The notes beneath the pieces were generated by a model. The model had not been told where the DNA came from. It worked only from the letters and a program-made list of their open reading frames with translations, and made no database searches. From Microcoleus sp. FACHB-61 (GTDB taxonomy: Bacteria; Cyanobacteriota; Cyanobacteriia; Cyanobacteriales; Microcoleaceae), in assembly GCA_014695295.1 (NCBI GenBank), contig JACJNY010000076.1, positions 1 through 64,000 on the forward strand: 64,000 nt of DNA. Direction: 5' to 3'. Positions 17,469-26,755 of this stretch are shown one piece after another. Made by a program: the position numbers and the translations under genes. The first letter of the stretch is position 1. Every line of letters starts with the position of its first letter.

Positions 17469-18416
17469 TTATGGTTGAGTTTGTGGTTCCCACTTACAGA
17501 TAGACTCTGGTTTGAGAGGGCAAGTTTTGGGAGCGATCGGATTTCCGCTGAGGCTGAACCAAATTAGGTTAGTCAACGAGTTTAAGAGTGTGATGTCGCG
17601 GATTTGATTGTTGTCGAGGGAAAGCTCCATCAGGTTAGTCATGGATTCTAGTGGTTTGATGTCGCTAATTTGATTGTCCCTGAGAGCGAGCGAAGTCAGG
17701 TTAGTCGATGCTAGCGGTTTGATGTCTCTGATTTGATTGTTGTCGAGATCGAGCCAATGTAGGTTAGTCAAGGATGCTAGCGATTTGATGTCGCTGATTT
17801 GATTGTTGTCGAGATCGAGCCGGTTCAGGTTAGTCAAGGATGCTAACGGTTTAATGTCCCTGATTTGATTGTTGCTGAGGACGAGCCGGTTCAGGTTAGT
17901 CAAGGATGCTAGGGGTTTGATATCGCTAATTTCATTTTTGTCGAGGTCGAGCCAATTCAGGTTAGTCAAAGATGCTAGCGGTTTGATGTCGCTGACTTGA
18001 TTGTCCATGAGGATGAGCCGTGTCAGGTTAGTCAAAGATGCTAGCGGTTTGATGTCGCTGACTTGATTTTCAATGAGGACGAGCTCACTCAGGTTAGTCA
18101 AGGATGCCACCGGTTTGATGTCGTTGATTCGATTGAGGCTGAGACTGAGTGTTGTGAGACTAGAAAGTTGGCGATTGGCCGCATCGCACTCCGTAGTCCC
18201 TGCTTTCTCCAAAAGCACCTCAACAGTATGTTTAGCTTCAGGACTCAAATCAGCTTTTTGGCGACACCAATCAGCAAATGTTCGTCGGCTGTTTCCCGAT
18301 CGCACTTCTGCTGCTTTCGCCGACACTCCATTTCCAGATAATGCTAGAAGCACACAACAAGTAAGTGCGATCGACTTTTGTAAATTCATCTGTTTGTGTG
18401 CAACTATGAGTGTCAT
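17469..18416 (-). CDS. Secreted leucine-rich repeat protein, internalin-like (copy A, shortest)
   Basis: Protein of 315 residues. A Sec signal peptide (LQKSIALTCCVLLALSGNG..AKA) is followed by a conserved domain (TFADWCRQKADLSPEAKHTV, then a Cys in TECDAAN). Nine 22-residue LRRs follow (IKPLASLTNLNRLDLDNNQISD type), with a cap ending NPIAPKTCPLKPESIC. Repeat 7 lacks one residue (ASTNL instead of ASLTNL). ATG 18416 has an AGAGGT site upstream; ATG 18389 is an alternative. It is one of three tandem paralogues. LRRs usually bind proteins, so a role at the cell surface is inferred. Confidence 0.88.
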   Translation of the reverse strand: MTLIVAHKQMNLQKSIALTCCVLLALSGNGVSAKAAEVRSGNSRRTFADWCRQKADLSPEAKHTVEVLLEKAGTTECDAANRQLSSLTTLSLSLNRINDIKPVASLTNLSELVLIENQVSDIKPLASLTNLTRLILMDNQVSDIKPLASLTNLNWLDLDKNEISDIKPLASLTNLNRLVLSNNQIRDIKPLASLTNLNRLDLDNNQISDIKSLASLTNLHWLDLDNNQIRDIKPLASTNLTSLALRDNQISDIKPLESMTNLMELSLDNNQIRDITLLNSLTNLIWFSLSGNPIAPKTCPLKPESICKWEPQTQP

Positions 18417-20860
18417 AATCTTGTACCTCTAATTTCCCCAACAGTAAAGTTTGAGCATTTAATTTAAGGGTTCCCAATTACAGATAGACTCTGGCTTGAG
18501 GGGGCAAGTTTTGGAAGCGATGGGATTTCCGTTGAGGTAGAGATCAGTCAGTTTAGTCAAAGATTCGAGCGGTTTGATGCCCTTGATTTGATTGTTATTG
18601 AGGAAGAGAGTTGTCAGGTTACTCAAAGATTCCAAGGGTTGGATGTCGCTGATTTGATTGTTCTGGAGGTCGAGCCCAGTCAGGTTAGTCAAGGATTCTA
18701 GCGGTTTGAGGTTGCCCAGAAGATTGTTGCCGAGGGCGAGCCGAGTCAGGTTAGTCAAGGATTCGAGCGGTTTAATGTCGCCCAGAAGATTTGTTTGGAG
18801 GAAGAGCAAAGTCAGGTTAGTCAAGGATTCGAGCGGTTTAATGTCGCTGATTTTATTGTTGCTGAGGAAGAGAGCAGTCAGGTTAGTCAAGGATTCGAGC
18901 GGTTTAATGTCGCTGATTTTATTGTTGCTGAGGTCGAGCACAGTCAGGTTAGTCAAGGATTCGAGCGGTTTAATGTCGCTGATTTTATTGTTGCTGAGGT
19001 CGAGCACAGTCAGGTTAGTCAAGGATTCGAGCGGTTTAATGTCGCTGATTTTATTGTCGCTGAGGTCGAGTTCAGGCAGGTTAGTCAAAGATTGTAAGGG
19101 TTTTATGTCGCCCAGAAGATTGTTGTGGAGGTCGAGCTCAGTCAGGCTAGTCAAGGATTCTAGCGGTTTGATGTCGCTGATTTGATTGTTTCTGAGCCAG
19201 AGCGTAGTTAGGTTAGTCAAGGATTGCAAAGGTTTGATGTTGCCCAGAAGATTGTCGTTGATAAAGAGAATAGTTAGGTTAGTCAAGGATTGCAAAGGTT
19301 TGAGGTCGCTGATTTGATTGTTGTCGAGGCTGAGCCCAGTCAGGTTAGTCAAGGATTCTAGGGGTTTGATATCGCTGATTTCATTGTTGTAGAGGTTTAA
19401 CTGAGTCAGGTTAGTCAAAGATTCTAGCGGTTTGATGTCGCTGATTTGATTGCCGCCGAGGCTTAACTCCTTCAGGTTAGTCAAGGATTCTAGCGGTTTG
19501 ATGTCGCTGATTTCATTGTTGTAGAGAGCGAGTTCTGTGAGAGTCGAAAGTTTCTGATTAGCCGCATCGCACTCCGTAGTCTCAGCTTTCTCCAACAGCA
19601 CCTCAACAGTATGTTTAGCTTCAGGACTCAAATCAGCTTTTTGGTGGCACCAATCCGCAAATGTTCGTCTCATGTTTCCCGATCGCGTTTCTGCTGCTTT
19701 CGCCGACACTCCATTTCCAGATAATGCTAGAAGCACACAACAAGTAAGTGCGATCGACTTTGGTAACTTCATTTGTTTGTGTGCAACTATAAGTGTCATA
19801 ATCTTGTACCTCTAATTTCCCCAACAGTAAAGTTTGAGCATTTAATTTCAGGGTTCCCAATTACAGATAGACTCTGGCTTGAGGGGGCAAGTTTTGGGAG
19901 CGATCGGATTTCCGTTGAGGTAGAGCTCAGTCAGTTTAGTCAAGGATTCGAGCGGTTTGAGGTCGCTGATTTTATTGTTATTGAGACTGAGCACAGTCAG
20001 GTTAGTCAAAGATTCGAGCGGTTTGATGTCGCTAATTATATTGTTATCGAGGTCGAGTTCTGTCAGGTTAGTCAAGGATTCGAGCGGTTTGATGTCGCTG
20101 ATTTTATTGTTGCCAAGGAAGAGCGAAGGCAAGTTAGTCAAGGATTCGAGCGGTTTGATGTCGCTGATTTGATTATTCAAGAGGGAGAGCGAAGTCAGGT
20201 TAGTCAAGGATTCTAGCGGTTTGATGTCGCTGATTTGATTTTGGTCGAGGAAGAGCACAACCAGGTTAGTCAAGGATTCTAGCGGTTTGATGTCGCCCAG
20301 AAGATTGTTGCCAAGGAAGAGCGAAGGCAGGTTAGTCAACGATTCGAGCGGTTTGATGTCGCTGATTTTATTGCCGGTGAGGTAGAGATACGTCAGGTTA
20401 GTCAAGGATTCGAGCGGTTTGATGTCGCTGATTTGATTGTTGTCGAGGAAGAGTACAACCAGGTTAGTCAAGGATTCTAGCGGTTTGATGTCGCTGATTT
20501 GATTGTCTTTGAGGATGAGAAAAGTCAGGTTAGTCAAAGATTCGAGCGGTTTGATGTCGCCCAGAAGATTATCGCCGAGGCTGAGAGAAGTTAGCTTAGT
20601 TAAGGATTCTAGCGGTTTGAGATCCCTGATTTCATTGTTGTCGAGGTTGAGATCCGTCAGGTTAGTCAAGGATTCTAGCGGTTTGATGTCGCTGATAGGA
20701 TTGTTGCTGAGGCCGAGATACGTCAGGTTAGTCAAGGATTCTAGCGGTTTGATGTCGCTGATTTGATTGCCGCCGAGGCTTAACTCCTTCAGGTTAGTCA
20801 AGGATTCTAGCGGTTTGATGTCGCTGATTTCATTGTTGTAGAGAGCGAGTTCGGTGAGAC
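17560..20860 (-). repeat. 66-bp LRR-coding tandem units in three genes
   Basis: Each LRR is 66 bases. A nearly constant half (GGTTAGTCAAGGATTC on the + strand, coding ESLTNL) alternates with a variable half. The array restarts in each of the three genes and is interrupted by the shared 5' and 3' domains. Confidence 0.88.
18459..19799 (-). CDS. Secreted leucine-rich repeat protein, internalin-like (copy B)
   Basis: Protein of 446 residues with the same plan as copy A: signal peptide, DWCHQKADLSPEAKHTVEVL domain, a half repeat, then about fifteen 22-residue LRRs and the cap ASKTCPLKPESICNWEP. Two adjacent repeats (LTVLDLSNNKISD) are identical in protein and nearly so in DNA, a sign of recent unit duplication. 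The non-asparagine LLGD/LLGN variants alternate with QISD/KISD. The upstream 100 bases closely match those of copies A and C, so each copy carries its own promoter and ribosome site. Confidence 0.88.
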   Translation of the reverse strand: MTLIVAHKQMKLPKSIALTCCVLLALSGNGVSAKAAETRSGNMRRTFADWCHQKADLSPEAKHTVEVLLEKAETTECDAANQKLSTLTELALYNNEISDIKPLESLTNLKELSLGGNQISDIKPLESLTNLTQLNLYNNEISDIKPLESLTNLTGLSLDNNQISDLKPLQSLTNLTILFINDNLLGNIKPLQSLTNLTTLWLRNNQISDIKPLESLTSLTELDLHNNLLGDIKPLQSLTNLPELDLSDNKISDIKPLESLTNLTVLDLSNNKISDIKPLESLTNLTVLDLSNNKISDIKPLESLTNLTALFLSNNKISDIKPLESLTNLTLLFLQTNLLGDIKPLESLTNLTRLALGNNLLGNLKPLESLTNLTGLDLQNNQISDIQPLESLSNLTTLFLNNNQIKGIKPLESLTKLTDLYLNGNPIASKTCPLKPESICNWEPLN

Positions 20861-21116
20861 TAGAAAGTTTCTGATTAGTCGCATCGCACTCCGTAGTCTC
20901 AGCTTTCTCCAACAGCACCTCAACAGTATGTTTAGCTTCAGGACTCAAAGAAGCTTTTTGGCGACACCAATCGGCAAATGTTCGTCTACTGTTTCCCGGT
21001 TGCGTTTCTGCGGCCTTGGCAGACAGTCCATTTCCCGATAATGCTAGGATCGCACAACAAGTAAGTGCGATCAATTTTTGTAAATTCATGTGTTTGTGTG
21101 CAACTGTGAGTCTCAT
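19848..21116 (-). CDS. Secreted leucine-rich repeat protein, internalin-like (copy C)
   Basis: Protein of 422 residues. The signal peptide is LQKLIALTCCAILALSGNG..AKA, then TFADWCRQKASLSPEAKHTV, a half repeat and about fourteen LRRs, then the same Cys-containing cap. Positions outside the Leu/Asn framework vary strongly between units (for example YLGLSNNP, SLSLGDNL, FLILKDNQ). These are the exposed concave-face residues that would contact a ligand. It is the first gene of the tandem trio on this strand. Confidence 0.88.
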   Translation of the reverse strand: MRLTVAHKHMNLQKLIALTCCAILALSGNGLSAKAAETQPGNSRRTFADWCRQKASLSPEAKHTVEVLLEKAETTECDATNQKLSSLTELALYNNEISDIKPLESLTNLKELSLGGNQISDIKPLESLTNLTYLGLSNNPISDIKPLESLTNLTDLNLDNNEIRDLKPLESLTKLTSLSLGDNLLGDIKPLESLTNLTFLILKDNQISDIKPLESLTNLVVLFLDNNQISDIKPLESLTNLTYLYLTGNKISDIKPLESLTNLPSLFLGNNLLGDIKPLESLTNLVVLFLDQNQISDIKPLESLTNLTSLSLLNNQISDIKPLESLTNLPSLFLGNNKISDIKPLESLTNLTELDLDNNIISDIKPLESLTNLTVLSLNNNKISDLKPLESLTKLTELYLNGNPIAPKTCPLKPESICNWEP

Positions 21117-21155
21117 AATCTCGTACCTCTACTTTTCCCAACTTTATACAACAAA

Positions 21156-21174
21156 GACACGGTATTGCCGTGTC
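21156..21174. repeat. Small hairpin GACACGG/CCGTGTC
   Basis: GACACGG (21156-21162) and CCGTGTC (21168-21174) pair over a 5-base loop, in the gap between the LRR genes and the peptidase gene. The form is that of a dispersed cyanobacterial repeat. Confidence 0.6.
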
Positions 21175-21303
21175 CCTGCCAAACATCTATTACAAACTCT
21201 CTTAATCACCTTACTCACGCAACTTATACTAATTTGTAGGTGCGTCCTTTTGCATAATATTCTGTTCCCAGCGAAGATATTTACACGCTCCGCACCCACT
21301 CAA

Positions 21304-22407
21304 CTAATTAATATCAACTCCCACCAAATCTGCCACAACTTTCTCCAATCCAGCTATCACCTTCGTCGTGCGTTCCCAATCAACCTTATCGGGTGTATCT
21401 TGCGCCGTGTGATAGTAAGGATAGCGATAGGGAGCAGTATCTGTCACCATCAGCCCTGGATAACCATGTTGCCAAAAAGACCATTGATCTGACCACCCAA
21501 CACCAGGAATGCCACCCGGAATTGCTGCACCTTCCGAGGGAAATTCAGCATGGCGGCGGAAAGATGCGATCGCCTCTCTAACCAGTTTACTTGAGGATGT
21601 ATTGCCAATAAATCCGATAAAATTTCCCGACGTAGGATAAAAAAGGTTTAATGGTGCTGGATATTTCTGGCTGTTTTTGGCATCTGAGTAATAACCAATT
21701 GTTTCTAAACTGAGCATCGAAACAATTTTTTCATTACGCTCTCTGCATCTTTTCGCATAAACCAAACTCCCCATATCAGCCGTCCAGAAAAAAGGCGGTT
21801 CCTCATTCACAAACTCAACAAAACGCACAGTTTTTTCCGGCTTTTTACCTGCAAACATTCTCGCTAAAGCCAGCACTCCCGCCGCCCCAGTTGCGTTATC
21901 ATTGGCCCCTGGACTCCCGACCACAGAATCATAATGTGCCCCAATTACAACTATTTCATCTGCCTTTTTTCCCCCTGGAATCTCCACTTCTATGTTATAA
22001 TAAAATTTATCATCAATTTTATATCCTTGTCGTTCAACTTTATAGCCAGCAGCTTGAAAAGATGCTTCGAGAAAGTCAGCGGCTTCTCCAAGTTTTTGAT
22101 AGTGTATAAAGTTGCGCTCTCCGATTTCACCAGAGAGCTTTTCCACATCGCGCTGTAAAGCATCTCGGAGCGAGATTTCCTGTGCTGTTAAAGGGGGAAT
22201 TGTCCCGCTGTAGCTTTTCCCTGGCATTGCAATCATACTCAACCATATCCCACTAATCAGACTAATTAAGATCGTACTAAGGATAGCCAGTCTAGGTAAC
22301 GTTCTGCGATTCCATAATTCAATTTTTCCCAATAGCATTTGTTTTCTATCTTTTGCTATCCTTGAGTAGCAGGGTGCATCAGTTAGCGTTATTTTTTCAA
22401 TAATCAA
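21304..22407 (-). CDS. M28 family zinc metallopeptidase, membrane-anchored
   Basis: Protein of 367 residues. One membrane segment near residue 40-60 (LAILSTILISLISGIWLSMI) is followed by an M28 aminopeptidase-like domain. Metal-binding motifs are present: VIGAHYDS (His), GANDNATG (bridging Asp), NEEPPFF (catalytic Glu pair), and YYHTAQDTPD (His) near the C-terminus. A second Glu/Asp ligand is likely in LSLETIGYYS. Orientation suggests the active domain lies in the periplasm. Peptide substrates are not known. Confidence 0.85.
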   Translation of the reverse strand: MIIEKITLTDAPCYSRIAKDRKQMLLGKIELWNRRTLPRLAILSTILISLISGIWLSMIAMPGKSYSGTIPPLTAQEISLRDALQRDVEKLSGEIGERNFIHYQKLGEAADFLEASFQAAGYKVERQGYKIDDKFYYNIEVEIPGGKKADEIVVIGAHYDSVVGSPGANDNATGAAGVLALARMFAGKKPEKTVRFVEFVNEEPPFFWTADMGSLVYAKRCRERNEKIVSMLSLETIGYYSDAKNSQKYPAPLNLFYPTSGNFIGFIGNTSSSKLVREAIASFRRHAEFPSEGAAIPGGIPGVGWSDQWSFWQHGYPGLMVTDTAPYRYPYYHTAQDTPDKVDWERTTKVIAGLEKVVADLVGVDIN

Positions 22408-22436
22408 ACAACTCCTGACTGACGCACCCTACAAGT

Positions 22437-23639
22437 TTACACATCTGGTAACTTATACTGCCCGACAATCCGCTTAGCATATTCCGGCACATGAGCCTCT
22501 AATTTATCCGGGTAATTCCGCTTCACGTACAGATAATTGCGAGTGAAATGAGAATCAATGGAAAACCGAGCATATTCCAAACCCTTCGGGCCAATTCTCT
22601 CAATAAAAACTCCCATTAACTTCGCCGCCCACATCGGCAAAGTCACCCCTTTTTCATAAGCCGGAATGCTTTGCTGAACCGCTTCTTTTCTGTTTCCTTG
22701 AGACATCACCGGCTGAGTGTTAAGCTGATCCGTTACCAAATCTAACATCTCTTGCCCGGTGTCATTTCGCACCACAATCCACTGCCAGCCAAAGGGTGCG
22801 CCCATGTAGCCCACAACTAAATCTGCTAAAGAATTCACATAATCAAAACAGCTCAAACAAGAAGGAGCAAAAACATCTTTCAATTCCTTAGTATTCAGCC
22901 CGAAAAACGGCACTTTCTCGCTCGAACCATCTTCGTGTTTGAAGTGAACGTTAAAGTCTTGCATAAACTCGTAAGACACCACCGTTTCAGGAGAACGGCT
23001 AGTCGTGTCTAGGAATTTCTGCAAGCCTGCACGGCTGACATTATCGACACAGGGAGTTCCCAAAACGTAGAGCTTTTCTAAACCGAGTTTTTTCTCGACT
23101 GTTCGCAAAGCTTGAATTTGACAGCCGACACCAATTACTAACAGCCGCTTCATCCCAGATTTTTCGATTTGTTCTAATACTGAAAGGTTGGGGGAGAGAG
23201 TGGGTTTGTTGACTTTTGCTGCGAGAATCTCTTCACGATTTCTAGCAATTATCGGCATCGGCTGAAAGCGGTCTTCTTTAGTATTTTGGACGCAAACAAC
23301 GCCTTCTACAATTCCTTTTTCGAGCATTTCAATCGCAATTGTGCTGACGATCCCCGTCCACTGAGCACCCTCGATCGGCTCTTTTTTCCGAGCCGCCATC
23401 ATGTTTTGACTGACTCCGAAATACCAATCGTCAGGATTGTCGAGATTGCGCGATCGCCCGTGAATCTCTTCTTCTAATTCCGCGATGTGCTGTGTTAAGA
23501 AAGCACAAGATTCCTTGACATAATGGATGTAATATGTATCGCACAAACCGCACTCGCTGCAAAGTTCTTTAGCAGGGCGGCGGCTACCCGGTTTGAGGGC
23601 CTTGGATTTTTGGTGCTTAGTAGAATCTGTTGCGGTCAT
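22437..23639 (-). CDS. bciB: Ferredoxin-type 3,8-divinyl (proto)chlorophyllide 8-vinyl reductase, F420 hydrogenase beta family
   Basis: Iron-sulphur flavoprotein of 400 residues of the FrhB/HCAR/BciB family. The N-terminal cluster motif is CSECGLC (Cys27, 30, 33), and another Cys pair occurs in APSCLSCFDY. The middle VIGVGCQIQALRTVEKKLGLEKLYVLGTPCVDN is typical. In Synechocystis the homologue Slr1923 is needed to reduce the 8-vinyl group of chlorophyll precursors. 7-hydroxymethyl-chlorophyll reductase is the nearest alternative. Length fits Slr1923. Confidence 0.78.
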   Translation of the reverse strand: MTATDSTKHQKSKALKPGSRRPAKELCSECGLCDTYYIHYVKESCAFLTQHIAELEEEIHGRSRNLDNPDDWYFGVSQNMMAARKKEPIEGAQWTGIVSTIAIEMLEKGIVEGVVCVQNTKEDRFQPMPIIARNREEILAAKVNKPTLSPNLSVLEQIEKSGMKRLLVIGVGCQIQALRTVEKKLGLEKLYVLGTPCVDNVSRAGLQKFLDTTSRSPETVVSYEFMQDFNVHFKHEDGSSEKVPFFGLNTKELKDVFAPSCLSCFDYVNSLADLVVGYMGAPFGWQWIVVRNDTGQEMLDLVTDQLNTQPVMSQGNRKEAVQQSIPAYEKGVTLPMWAAKLMGVFIERIGPKGLEYARFSIDSHFTRNYLYVKRNYPDKLEAHVPEYAKRIVGQYKLPDV

Positions 23640-24034
23640 CTAAATTACTTATTTTATGCAGATATGGCTTTTGTTAGGATATCACAGCAATTTCCGTTGA
23701 TTTACCTCTTTATTCTTTCTTTCATTCCTCGCAGGCGGACGCAAGCTTGTGCGGGAGCAAATTCGGTTCGCCCGAAATTGGCGGTTTTCAAAGCTTAAAA
23801 AATATTAGTCAGGACTTACCTAGGTTGCGCTAGAAACCCGGTTTCTTCCTGAATACCTCACTGTTAAACCTAAGATTTATGGTAAAAACCGGGTTTCTTT
23901 GTGTAGTTTTGGTAAAAAAATTCGGTTTCAGAGCATCGCCGTGCGTCTAGGAGTGTTTGTGTAAGTCTTATTAGTATCAATCCGGATCTAGCGGGCGCTC
24001 GCGCGAATACATTGCCAAATAAAGCTATAAAAAA
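23640..24034. other. Gap with AAACCCGGTTTCTT-type repeats
   Basis: No gene seen. AGAAACCCGGTTTCTT (23832-23847) and AAAACCGGGTTTCTT (23885-23899) are members of the hairpin family found at 11987. The divergent genes on either side need promoters here. Confidence 0.6.
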
Positions 24035-24595
24035 ATGGTAAAAATGTTTGTGACAACAGCCGTCGCTGGCATCATGATGAATCTCGCCATTTCGAGCTTA
24101 GGATTTGCTGCTTTAGTTCGTCCTGTTCCCGCTATGAATCAAACTGTTGTGGCTCTAGAAAGAATGCTCAGCGCGACACAAAAGCCGGCGGGGCTGAACT
24201 ATTCGCGCCTGGGGATTGGCGGCGTTCGGTTGGGGATGCCTGTAGAAGAGGCAAAACGTAAGTTGGGAAAACCGCTGCGCGACGAAACTAAACCTGCTGG
24301 GCCTGGCATCGGCGGCAAGATTCGCACGCTAACCTACTCAGGATTGACGGTAGCAGCATGGGAGGGAAAAGTTTATTTAATTTCTACTACCAATCCCAAG
24401 TTTCTAACAATTGATGGTGTCAAGGTAAGAGATACCAGCCAAAAAGTCGTTAAAACTTACGGTTACGGGTCGCAATCAGTGCAGGGTGGAGTGGCTCGGT
24501 TGACTTACAGCAATGACCAAAAGGCTTCTAATTTGATTGTGGAAATTAAGGGCGATCGCGTGCAAAAAATTATTGTGAGCACGCAGCTCAACTGA
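24035..24595 (+). CDS. Exported protein of unknown function
   Basis: Protein of 186 residues with an N-terminal hydrophobic segment (FVTTAVAGIMMNLAISSLGF) that looks like a signal peptide. The mature part contains GGVRLGMPVEEAKRKLGKP, which resembles the GM(T/S).eV...LG.P turn of BamE/SmpA-like folds, then GKIRTLTYSGLTVAAWEGKVYLIST, also compatible with that two-layer fold. This is fold-level resemblance only. A second ATG at 24044 is possible. It is isolated, with no operon partner. Confidence 0.65.
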   Translation: MVKMFVTTAVAGIMMNLAISSLGFAALVRPVPAMNQTVVALERMLSATQKPAGLNYSRLGIGGVRLGMPVEEAKRKLGKPLRDETKPAGPGIGGKIRTLTYSGLTVAAWEGKVYLISTTNPKFLTIDGVKVRDTSQKVVKTYGYGSQSVQGGVARLTYSNDQKASNLIVEIKGDRVQKIIVSTQLN

Positions 24596-24730
24596 AATAT
24601 TAAAGCACAGTGCAAAAGTCCCGGTTCACAAGTTTGTAGTAAGGACTTTATTCCTTATTTATGAGGATTTTTAGCCTTTCTGTGAGTTAACTGGAGGGCT
24701 TTTTCCTCATGTGCGATCGCCCAAGTCTCC

Positions 24731-24991
24731 TTAATCCTCTTCATCCTCATCCGACAATTTTGTCATTTCCTCAGCAATTAGTGTCTGAAAATCCTCTCCG
24801 CAGTGAACGTTGAGATGGATTGCAGCACTCAGGAACTCTGCTAGAATTTCAGCTTTTTGTCTATCGCTCAAATCAGGTAACTGAAGCTGATGGATTAAAG
24901 TAATCACATTTTGACACTCAGTACCCAATTCATCAATTAACGTTCTCAGTGTATAATTAGTTACAGAAATTGTCCGATCGCTAACTTGCAT
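24731..24991 (-). CDS. Small acidic protein of unknown function
   Basis: Protein of 86 residues, predicted helical, with an acidic end (KLSDEDEED). It contains LSDRQKAEILAEFLSAAIHLNVHCGEDFQ. Its start is 2 bases beyond the stop of the gene at 24994, so the two form an operon. A small basic helical protein followed by an acidic one recalls an interacting pair, but no toxin-antitoxin family is recognised. Confidence 0.55.
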   Translation of the reverse strand: MQVSDRTISVTNYTLRTLIDELGTECQNVITLIHQLQLPDLSDRQKAEILAEFLSAAIHLNVHCGEDFQTLIAEEMTKLSDEDEED

Positions 24992-24993
24992 CT

Positions 24994-25179
24994 TTATTTA
25001 CCCAATCGTTTTAAAGCTTGCTGAATTCCTTTCTCAAAAGCTCGAATTTCAGTTTCCCAATGCCGGATTAAGCCTTCATCGGGAAAATCCTTCTCATATT
25101 CCAGTCTAATCTTTTCTTCATGTTCTGCAATCCGCTTGTTCAACGAACGAAGAGCTTTTTTGTGATTTTTATTCCCCAT
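24994..25179 (-). CDS. Small basic coiled-coil protein of unknown function
   Basis: Protein of 61 residues (MGNKNHKKALRSLNKRIAEH start). It is strongly charged, with heptad-like spacing suggesting one long helix or hairpin (HEEKIRLEYEKDFPDEGLIRHW and then ETEIRAFEKG). It is the first gene of a two-gene unit with 24731, and it lies just downstream of a strong terminator that ends the helicase transcript. Confidence 0.55.
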   Translation of the reverse strand: MGNKNHKKALRSLNKRIAEHEEKIRLEYEKDFPDEGLIRHWETEIRAFEKGIQQALKRLGK

Positions 25180-25203
25180 AGAGTCTCACACCCATAAAAA
25201 AAA

Positions 25204-25231
25204 GTAGAGATGCGATCGATCGCATCTCTAC
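25204..25231 (-). terminator. Rho-independent terminator after the helicase gene
   Basis: A perfect 28-base palindrome (arms GTAGAGATGCGATC) is followed on the - strand by a run of eight T. It contains GCGATCGATCGC. A second hairpin, GGTGCAC/GTGCACC, lies at 25247-25263 between it and the helicase stop. Confidence 0.8.
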
Positions 25232-25270
25232 AAAAATTCTAAATAAGGTGCACATTGTGCACCCTACCAA

Positions 25271-26755
25271 TTAGCTGTTCTGGGGAACAGGAGCACTCGG
25301 GGCTCCTGAAAAAGTCGGCGCTCCAGAATTACTTGGCGCAGCAGTCTTAGCCCGCTTCTTGATCAAGATTGGCTTGACGCTGTTTTCTCCACCAATCGGG
25401 GGATCTTCTTGTTGAGCGTAATCCGCGCCCATCCAAGCAGGACGGCTTTGATCGAAAGCCATTTGCAAAGCAGCAGCGGCGATTGCGTGGGAGTCGTACT
25501 CCTCGGATAACTGAGAAACCAGAGGCAAGAAAGATGCCATCCGTTCGCCAGCCAAAGCTTCGCGAACTTTACCTTGCATCTTTTCCAACTGACGAGCTTC
25601 AATTTGCGCCCGTGTCGGAATGTTTCGTACCGTCAAGCTCGATCGAACGTGACGTTCAATTAAGCGCAGTTTGCGGCGATCGACCGGTTGAATCAGCGTA
25701 ATCGCTGTTCCTTCCCGACCAGCCCGGCCCGTGCGTCCGATCCGGTGAACGTAGCTTTCCACACTGTCGGGCAAATCGTAGTTAATAACGTGAGTCAAGT
25801 GATCCACGTCCAAACCCCGCGCCGCAATATCAGTCGCCACTACCCAGCGCACCTGACATTGGCGGAACCGATGCAACAAACGTTCCCGCTGTGCCTGATT
25901 CAAATTACCGTGATACTCGTCAACGCTGTGACCTGCTGCTTGCAGTTGGCTGGTGAGTTCTGCCGCCGACTGCCGCGTCCGCACAAAAATCAGTGCAGAT
26001 TCCGGGTCTTCCATTTCTAGGATTGGCTGTAAAGCTCTTGCCTTCGACCAGCCACGGGGAATCATGTACACGCTTTGGCTGATGCGCTTCGGCGTTGCTT
26101 TTGGCTGTTCTACGGTGACGTTGACTGGGTTGCGCAAATGCCGCGCCACCAATTTCCGAATGGAAGCTTCCATCGTCGCCGAGAAAAATGCCGTTTGACG
26201 TTCTTTTGGTGCAGCATCCAAGATTTTTTCCACATCTTGGATAAAGCCCATGCTCAGCATTTCGTCAGCTTCATCCAAAACCAGCCATTTTACCTTGTCT
26301 AGTTTCAGGCTGCCGCGGCTCAGCATATCCAATATGCGTCCGGGTGTACCGACAACGACGTGAACGCCGCGCTTCAAACGCTGCATTTGACGATCGATCG
26401 ATTGACCGCCGTACACCGTCAGAACTTGCAGAGAGCGACCCACTTTTACCGGGCCGTCGCTGCTAATGCCGCTCAAATCGCGGATGGCTTCCGTTACTTG
26501 CATCGCCAATTCGCGAGTCGGCGTCAGCACCAGTGCTTGCACCGCAGTTACATCTAAATCAATCCGCTCCAAGATGGGCAACGAGAATGCTGCCGTTTTA
26601 CCTGTCCCTGTTTGGGCTTGACCCACAACGTCGCGACCTGCTAACAGGTGCGGAATTGCTTGTACTTGGATGGGAGTAGGTTCTGTAAAGCCTAGTGTTT
26701 CCAGATGGAGAACGAGTTCTTCCGAAAGACCTAAGCCTTCAAACAATAAATTCAT
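25271..26755 (-). CDS. crhR: DEAD-box RNA helicase, CrhR-like
   Basis: ATP-dependent RNA helicase of 494 residues. Motifs in order are the Q motif GFTEPTPIQ, motif I AQTGTGKT (47-54), PTRELA, DEAD in VLDEADEML, SAT, ARGLD and HRIGRTGRAG. The C-terminal extension is basic then Ala/Pro-rich. Length and layout match Synechocystis CrhR (Slr0083), a redox- and cold-regulated helicase. The gene upstream on the same strand is rimO, the same order as the Synechocystis rimO-crhR operon, which supports CrhR rather than another DEAD protein. The gap between them is unusually long here. Confidence 0.85.
   Translation of the reverse strand: MNLLFEGLGLSEELVLHLETLGFTEPTPIQVQAIPHLLAGRDVVGQAQTGTGKTAAFSLPILERIDLDVTAVQALVLTPTRELAMQVTEAIRDLSGISSDGPVKVGRSLQVLTVYGGQSIDRQMQRLKRGVHVVVGTPGRILDMLSRGSLKLDKVKWLVLDEADEMLSMGFIQDVEKILDAAPKERQTAFFSATMEASIRKLVARHLRNPVNVTVEQPKATPKRISQSVYMIPRGWSKARALQPILEMEDPESALIFVRTRQSAAELTSQLQAAGHSVDEYHGNLNQAQRERLLHRFRQCQVRWVVATDIAARGLDVDHLTHVINYDLPDSVESYVHRIGRTGRAGREGTAITLIQPVDRRKLRLIERHVRSSLTVRNIPTRAQIEARQLEKMQGKVREALAGERMASFLPLVSQLSEEYDSHAIAAAALQMAFDQSRPAWMGADYAQQEDPPIGGENSVKPILIKKRAKTAAPSNSGAPTFSGAPSAPVPQNS

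Noticed and set aside
18658-20766. Open frames on the + strand across the LRR genes
   Set aside because: They are shadows of the 66-base LRR periodicity and have no signal peptide or known fold.
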